Source of the DNA: Pollenia angustigena
Lineage: Eukaryota > Arthropoda > Insecta > Diptera > Polleniidae
Reading direction: 5' to 3'
DNA length: 64,000 nucleotides
Assembly: GCA_930367215.1 (NCBI GenBank)
Contig: OV884059.1
Location: forward strand, 51,678,957-51,742,956
Positions 58,215-64,000 of the stretch are shown piece after piece. A program made the position numbers and the translations under genes. The notes under the pieces were generated by a model that saw only the letters and a program-made list of their open reading frames with translations, had not been told where the DNA came from and did no database searches. How positions within the stretch are numbered: the stretch's first letter is position 1; each line of letters begins with the position of its first letter.

Positions 58215-58884
58215 TATGTAACGCCTTAAAATATTGGTCCTAGACCCACCTTAAAGTATACCGATCGGCTTAGAATCACTTTCTGAGTCGAACTAACGAT
58301 GTCCGTCCGGCTGGCTGGCAGGCTGGATGGCTGGCTGTAACCTTGTGCGCAAAGTGCAGGTCGCAATTTTGGAGATAATTTGATGAAATTTGGGTCATAG
58401 GTTCTTATTGGCACAAGGACCTATTGAAAATGGGCCGAATCGTATGACCACGAGGGAAGATAGGGGGAAATTTCTTCCTCTCAGAAACTATCAAACCCAT
58501 TTCAACGAAATTTAAAACATAGGTAGAACCATATCTATATGGACACCGAATGTATGCATTTTTATAAAATAGGACCACGAAGGGAGATAGGGGCAATTTC
58601 TGCCTCTCAAACCGATTTTAATGAAATTTAAAACATAGATAGATCCATATCTATAGGGACACATTAGCTACACAGTTTTTCAAAAATAGGACCACAAGGG
58701 GAGGTAGGGGGCAATTTCTGCCTCTCACAAACCTTCAAATCAATTTTCATGAAGTTTATAAACATAGAAAACTCCATATTTATATGGACACATAAGCATG
58801 ATGTGTTTTTAAATACTGTGGTGTAGGGTATCATATGGTCGGGCTTGACCGACTGTTCTTTCTTACTTGTTTTTTTATGTTTTA
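58215..58884 (-). repeat. Interspersed repeat, copy 2
   Basis: Reverse copy of the repeat at 4628-5278 with the same limits (CAAGTAAGAAAG on its 5' side, CCAATATTTTAAGGCGTTAC on its 3' side). Internal order of the ATGTCCATATAGATATGG-type subunits is the same. Confidence 0.75.
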
Positions 58885-58974
58885 TATCAATGTACTGGCT
58901 GTTATTTTAGATTGAGTAGTGAAATATTTTGAATACCTGCGTTCATTAAAAAATTTATTAACACATAATTCTTC

Positions 58975-60735
58975 ATTCAAGTTTTTGGGAAGAAATAACT
59001 ACTGTTATATCTGATCGATTGCGTACAATGTTGCAAGATATTAATATTTCAAATAATACAAATACTAATCGGTCTAATGATCCTGTTGATACTCCTTGTA
59101 GGGTAAGTCCTAATAATCCAATTGAACCTCTGCATGCAAAAAGGTTCTTAATATTATTAGAAATTGGAGAATAAATTTTTCTGGTCACAACAAACCAATT
59201 TCAGTTGATGAATTTGTTTATCGAATTAATGTTTTAACTTCGATTACGTTAAGAGTTGATTTTACTTTATTATGTAAACACGCTCACATATTATTTGAAG
59301 GAAAGGCATTTGAATGGTATTGGCGTTACCATAGATCAGATAATAATCTTGACTGGGCATCATTAACTCATGCCTTGCGCATATAATATAAGACTGGATA
59401 TAGCGATTATGATATGTAAGATGACATTCGCAAGCAAAGGCAGAAACCTCATGAGAATTGTGATGAATTATATGAGATAATATCAACAATGACGGACAAA
59501 TTAAAGGACCCAATTTCAGATAATGATCTAGTTAAAACTATGATGCGAAATTTGAAATTGGAAATCCGACATGAATTATTGCGTTTACATATTACAAGTA
59601 TTTCTGATCATCGTCGCGAAGTTTGTAAACACGAGAATGTTGTTAAGGATGTACATAATATGGATCTACGAAATCTACCCTTAGAATAACTAAACTTGTA
59701 GTTCAAGAAACCCTGGACAATTTGGGGGAAAATTTAGATAATGACATTTGTGGAGTCCAAACTATTCCAAACTGCTGGAATTGTGATAAATCTGGTCATA
59801 CGTATACTGATTGTATTGAGATTAGGCGTGTGTTTTGCTATGGTTGTGGCCTGAAGAACACATATAAACCTACTTGCCCAAAATGTAAACATAGATGTCA
59901 GAGAAACGGATATCAAGATGTCCGTCGGAAGTAGATCAGGCATCCGGCGATTCCCAAATTAATGATGAGAACAAAATTCAATTATAACATCCCTTGCAAC
60001 GACCATATAATGTACGCTTAGCAAACTACCATAGGGTACGTGACAGAATATTTGGCGAAAATTTAAAAGTAAGAAGATCTTCAAAGAGAATTCGAAATTA
60101 TTATAAGAAATTAAAATCATTTAAAAAGTATATTGTGTCATTCATTATTTTAAAAGAGTCTGAATGTATATATTATCTAAATTTAATTATCAATAGTGTG
60201 AGATATTTTGCTTTATTAGACAGTGGCGCCAATAAAAGTGTCATTGGAGGAAAATTGGCGGCGGATGTGGAGAATATGAGTGATTTCAGAAGAATTGTGA
60301 CGAATGTACGGACAGCGGACGGTCAAAGACAGAAAGTAATAGGGACACTGAACATAACGTTTCATGGAATATCTTAGTGGGTTGAATTTTAAGTTGTACC
60401 TAGCATTCAGCAAAACTTGATTTGTGGATATGATTTCTGGATTATATATGGTCTTAAAATTCCCATGCCTGAAATGAGTGTGATAGCGTGTGATGAGGTA
60501 ACTAATCCAGACAAGATTACAAGGGTTATCACGTTGTTCCCAAATTCTGAAGTGGAGGGTTTAGGCTGTACTAATCTGTTGGAACACTCTATTGATACAG
60601 AGAACGCAAGGCCAATTAAGCAGCGTTATTACCCTATTTGACCAGCAGTCGAAAAACTATTATGTCAGGAGACTGATCGAATAATATATTTAGGGGTGAA
60701 AGAGGAGGCGCCAAATACATCGTGGTCATCCCCAA
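58975..60735 (+). pseudogene. Ty3/gypsy-type gag-protease-RT remnant
   Basis: Broken polyprotein of an LTR retrotransposon. Gag: 58975-59690, with FEGKAFEWYWRYHR and LVKTMMRNLKLEIRHELL. Zinc knuckle: CWNCDKSGHTYTDC, then CYGCG (59775-59890). Aspartic protease: FALLDSGANKSVIGGKLA (60208-60260) with an intact D-S-G. Pol linker and RT start: ARPIKQRYYPI, then TSWSSPTV (60610-60735). Several stops and frameshifts (for example near 59150, 59386, 59418, 59690 and 60375) separate the pieces. At 60736 it is cut by Jockey-A copy 2, so the RT core, RNase H, integrase and LTRs are not seen. Confidence 0.8.
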
Positions 60736-60810
60736 CCGTGTATCAGTGAGTAAAAAAAATAAAAAAAGTGAAAAAAGAACAATAACTAAGGTGCCCGAAG
60801 AGATTTGTGA

Positions 60811-62373
60811 ATGAGCCTAACAAATACTCCCAACAAGGAGAGTAGGCCCAGCACAAATAGCAGAAATGCGTATATTGTGGTAAGCTCTTCGAGCGTGAGC
60901 AATGAAAACATTCGATACCCAGAATTTAATAAAAATGATTTAAGTGCAAAAATTGCCAGCGCAACTGGTTTCTCATACAGCAATTTAAGTGCAAGTGTGC
61001 CCAACCTGAGAAAGTGTGTTGATCCGACCGTAAATGTGGTTCAAAATGTGAAGTCGTCTGACCAGAGGAATAATAACGAAAAACCTGGAACATCACGATT
61101 AGCATTAATAAATACAGGAGCTGTGCCAAAAAGTACTAAAGTGCAAACAGACATGGACAGAAATATTGCAATAACTAAGAGAAAGGCTAGCCCTAGGTCC
61201 ACCCAACAGGAACGCGTGGCCAAACAATACAAAGGCTCTAACGTAGTCTCTTTGCCAACAAGTGGTAACAGATTCTCTGTACTATCCATACCTGACGATG
61301 AAGAAGCAGAATCAGCTAATGGAACAGCCACTACAGAAGTTAGACCGCCACCTATCTATCTGCGGGAGCAAACATCAAATAGCATAGTCAACATGTTGAC
61401 TCAACTTGTAGGTAAGAATAATTTCTACGTCGTTTTTATACGACGCGGGCAAATTCAAGAGACCAAAATTCAAGCCAGTACAGAAACGACACCTGGATGC
61501 AGAAAATAAAAGTTACTATACATATCAATTAAAAAATGCTAAGGGTTTGATTATTGTCATAAAAGGCATAGATAGTTCTGTTCCTACAGAGGAAATAAAA
61601 TCTGCCGTAGAGCTAGAGGGCTATGAGGTAAAATCTGTTCATAACATTTTGAACAGCAATAAAGTTCCTCAACCAATTCACCGCATTGAGATATCGTTTG
61701 ATTCATCGGTTCTCAAAACCAAAAATTCAGTTCATCCCATATACAACTTGCGTTACCTACTTAACAGAAGAATAACTGTTGAGGAGCCATCAAACGAAAG
61801 GGTCCCTCCCAATGCACAAACTGTCAGGAATATGGGCATACGAAATCATATTGTAAATTGCCTCACGTATATGTGGTTTGTGGCGACGCTCATAAAACCG
61901 CCGAATGTAATCGTTCTAAAGCTGACCCGAATGTTAGGAAATGCAGCAACTGTGGCGAAAATCACACGGCAAACTATAGGGGTTGTAAAGTCTTCTTGCA
62001 TTTAAAGAAACCTGCTTTAGTTCAAAAATATACTCACTCTCAACATGGTCCGTCATATGCGCCCAGCCAAGCCGCTGGCTGTATTGCTAGTACTACACAA
62101 ACAAACAAACAAAACCAATAATATGCCCAAGTCTTAAAAGGAAACCCTAATGCGAAAAATCCCCCGAGTATTTCCAACGTAAAGCAACCTCCATACGCTA
62201 ATGTTCCTAGGGAAGGTCTACAAATGCCTTCTGGAAACAGGCCTAGCTCAATTGAAAATTTAATTCAAACTATGAATAACTTCATGGCCACTATGCAGAA
62301 CATGTTTCAAGAAATGATGCGAAACCAGAACATGCTCCTACAAGTTCTACTCAACAAAAAATTAACCAGTTAA
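60811..62373 (+). pseudogene. Jockey-A copy 2 ORF1, gag-like
   Basis: The ATG at 60811 gives MSLTNTPNKESRPSTN. This N-terminus is more complete than that of the copy at 10891. Open to 61490, where a deletion of about 22 bp shifts the frame. It continues from 61510 in another frame. A further one-base loss at about 61791 shifts the zinc-knuckle part to 61858-62121 (one knuckle cysteine is tyrosine, HVYVVCG). A TAA follows at 62119-62121. The tail FQEMMRN (62306) keeps the residue that is a stop in the full-length copy. Confidence 0.82.
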
Positions 62374-62374
62374 A

Positions 62375-64000
62375 AATATGTTTCTGGAATGCAAACGGGT
62401 TATCCCAACATAAACACGAAGTTGCAAAACTTTAAACTGCTTTAGGGTAAATGTATACCTTACGTATGACACGAAACATCCCAGCGGACGGGCTTGTGGT
62501 GGCACAGCCATAATTGTGCACAAACACATCAGACACTTACCATTGCCAGAGAGCGATTCTATTCTAGACAACTTTTAACATCAATTTGCAAATCACACTA
62601 TTTGATACTTTTTAGATGCCAATTTAAAGTAAAATTTCTAAATTTTATAATAATATAATATTTTTAGACGAAAGCTTAAATATAAATTTGTTGTGCACTT
62701 CAAAGCATTAAGATTCATTGATTTGGCGCGAACAGAAAATTCGTTGCATGTTGCACCCGTCATGGCTTAAAGAGCAAATTTCTTATTATAGGATTACATT
62801 TCTCTACGATGTTTGATTTGATAATCATCGTCTGATACCTCATCTTTCACAATAAAAAAAAAAAAAATAATACAATAAAAGTTTAAAAATTAACAGAGTT
62901 TTGTGTTTTTGTGGTATGATCTTATGAAAGTTGACCAATTTGGTTGCACCTGTCATGCAGTTAAAACCACTCTCGTGGCTATTTGATCGTTTCATATAAA
63001 TTCTTGTAAATATATAGTATATAAAAAAATTTTACCCCTTCTAGAAATAACTTAATTGCAAATGTGTTTCTTTCTATTAGTAAAAGACGTTTAAAGCGTC
63101 TAAATGTTGCACCCGTCAGAATACAATCGCCCAAATCTTAATGATTTCAAACTAACGTTAACATCCGTTATTGTCCCCCGAGGCACAAAATTGTACAAGA
63201 TAAATTTCCCAACTTCTTCTCCACATTGGGCCAGAAATTCATTGCTGCTGGCGATTACAACGCTAAACATACATATTGGGGCTCCAGACTTATTAGTCCT
63301 AGAGGTAATCAGCTATGCAATACCGTAACTGCAAATAATTTTGATGTCGTATCGAGTGATGAGCCTACCTATTGGCCAACCGACTTCAACAAGCTACCAG
63401 ACCTTATTGACTTTGCTGTAATTAAAAACATCAAGCGCGATCAGGTCTAGTTAGTTCCTCCTATGATCTATCGTCTGCTCATTCACCTTCAATCCGCATT
63501 TTAAAAGACAACTCTGACGCCGCAGCTGCAAACTTTATTTCCTATCCAAACAGAAACACAAATTGGTTAAAGTATAAAATGTATGTGAGCTCTCACCTAT
63601 CACAGCGCATTCCCCTAAAAAATTCATCTGACATCCAAATAGCTGTTGACCGATTAACAGAAGTCTTGGATTCAATCAAGCGGACAAATAAAGGTGCTCC
63701 TAACAATACATCGACGTATGTAGAGACCCTTATCAGAGAAACAAGGAAGTTAAGAAGACAATGGCAAAACAGTCGTTTCGCAACCACTAAGGCCCAACTA
63801 CAATTATGCCTGACAGCTCTTCGCAACAAATTGAGACAGAACCACGAGTCTGCAATAGAAGCCTATCTAAACAGCCTAGATGCCACAAAAAACTCCAATT
63901 ACAGCTTATGGAAGGCTGTACGGCATATGAAATACCCTATAACCCAAGAATCTCCGTTAAGACTGGAAAACCGCACTTGGGCCAAAAACACAAATGAAAA
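62375..64000 (+). pseudogene. Jockey-A copy 2 ORF2, endonuclease and RT start
   Basis: The start codon is ATT instead of ATG (AAAATTAACC at 62361). The first about 60 residues are partly deleted (near 62430), then the gene is interrupted by the insert at 62553-63130. The endonuclease resumes with AAGDYNAKHTYWGS (63245) and a frameshift near 63448. SHLSQRIPLKNSSD near 63600 keeps the base missing from the full-length copy. A deletion of about 24 bp lies near 63670. The fingers region reaches the end of the window. Confidence 0.82.
62553..63130. mobile_element. 578-bp insert with short inverted ends
   Basis: Absent from Jockey-A at about 12660. The left end is GCGATTCTATTCTAGAC and the right end, read inward, is GCGATTGTATTCTGAC. 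The phrase TTGCACCYGTCA occurs three times (62752, 62944 and 63107). No clear duplication is seen, and some host bases are missing at the right junction. Superfamily is unknown. Confidence 0.55.

Larger units (their letters stand above)
60736..64000 (+). mobile_element. Jockey-A copy 2, 5'-truncated, running off the window
   Basis: It begins at CGTGTATCAGTGAGTAAA, about 30 bp inside the full-length element (10768), so the initiator and part of the DPE are missing. It is inserted in gypsy pol. ORF1 and ORF2 follow with many small indels. An insert of 578 bp lies at 62553-63130. Confidence 0.88.

Overview
The window is a dense nest of mobile elements and satellite DNA from an AT-rich insect genome. 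A higher dipteran (a fly) is the likeliest source. That is inferred from the Jockey-clade and CR1-clade non-LTR retrotransposons, Helitrons with TCTATATATA/CTAG ends, an insect-style Inr+DPE internal promoter, and a 66-bp intron in one gene. No ordinary host gene, rRNA or tRNA gene was recognised. Almost every coding region carries stops or frameshifts, as expected of pericentromeric or other heterochromatic DNA. Family assignments come from reading motifs, not from searches.

Layout. 1-5.3 kb: a minus-strand Jockey-A fragment split by a TA-flanked MITE, a diverged tandem array holding a TTA-flanked Harbinger-like MITE, a 57-bp perfect inverted repeat, a Helitron inserted in a Jockey-B 5' UTR fragment, and an interspersed repeat. 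6.1-10.07 kb: a nearly complete RAG1-like (Transib superfamily) DNA transposon whose ends begin CACAGTG, with a 5-bp CGCCA target duplication and a DDE transposase pseudogene. 10.73-15.2 kb: full-length Jockey-A. 15.27-19.62 kb: a CR1-clade element inside a TIR transposon. 19.9-21.45 kb: two nested foldback/hAT-like MITEs. 21.7-24.8 kb: a decayed minus-strand Jockey-B copy split by a solo LTR. 25.47-26.26 kb: a direct repeat with a Pol III B-box-like core. 26.76-39.37 kb: about 33 monomers of a 383-bp satellite, 3 in one orientation and 30 in the other, inserted in a dispersed repeat called R here. 40-44.5 kb: a minus-strand non-LTR element (D) with an intact coiled-coil ORF1. 46.48-51.13 kb: full-length Jockey-B inserted in another R copy. 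51.7-53.4 kb: a broken intron-containing gene of a transposon-type family. 54.5-57.6 kb: a hAT-like element carrying a second Helitron. 58.2-60.7 kb: an interspersed repeat and a Ty3/gypsy gag-protease-RT remnant. 60.74 kb to the end: a second Jockey-A copy.

The multiple copies let many insertions be dated and bounded by comparing filled with empty sites inside the window: MITE into Jockey-A, Helitron into Jockey-B UTR, Jockey-B into R, satellite into R, solo LTR into Jockey-B, Helitron into hAT, and Jockey-A into gypsy. The most notable items are the RAG1-like transposon with a canonical V(D)J-type heptamer, the satellite block with its inverted-arm structure and exact 1,532-bp and 2,674-bp higher-order duplications, the AUGA stop-restart overlap shared by the two Jockey families, and the intron-containing pseudogene.
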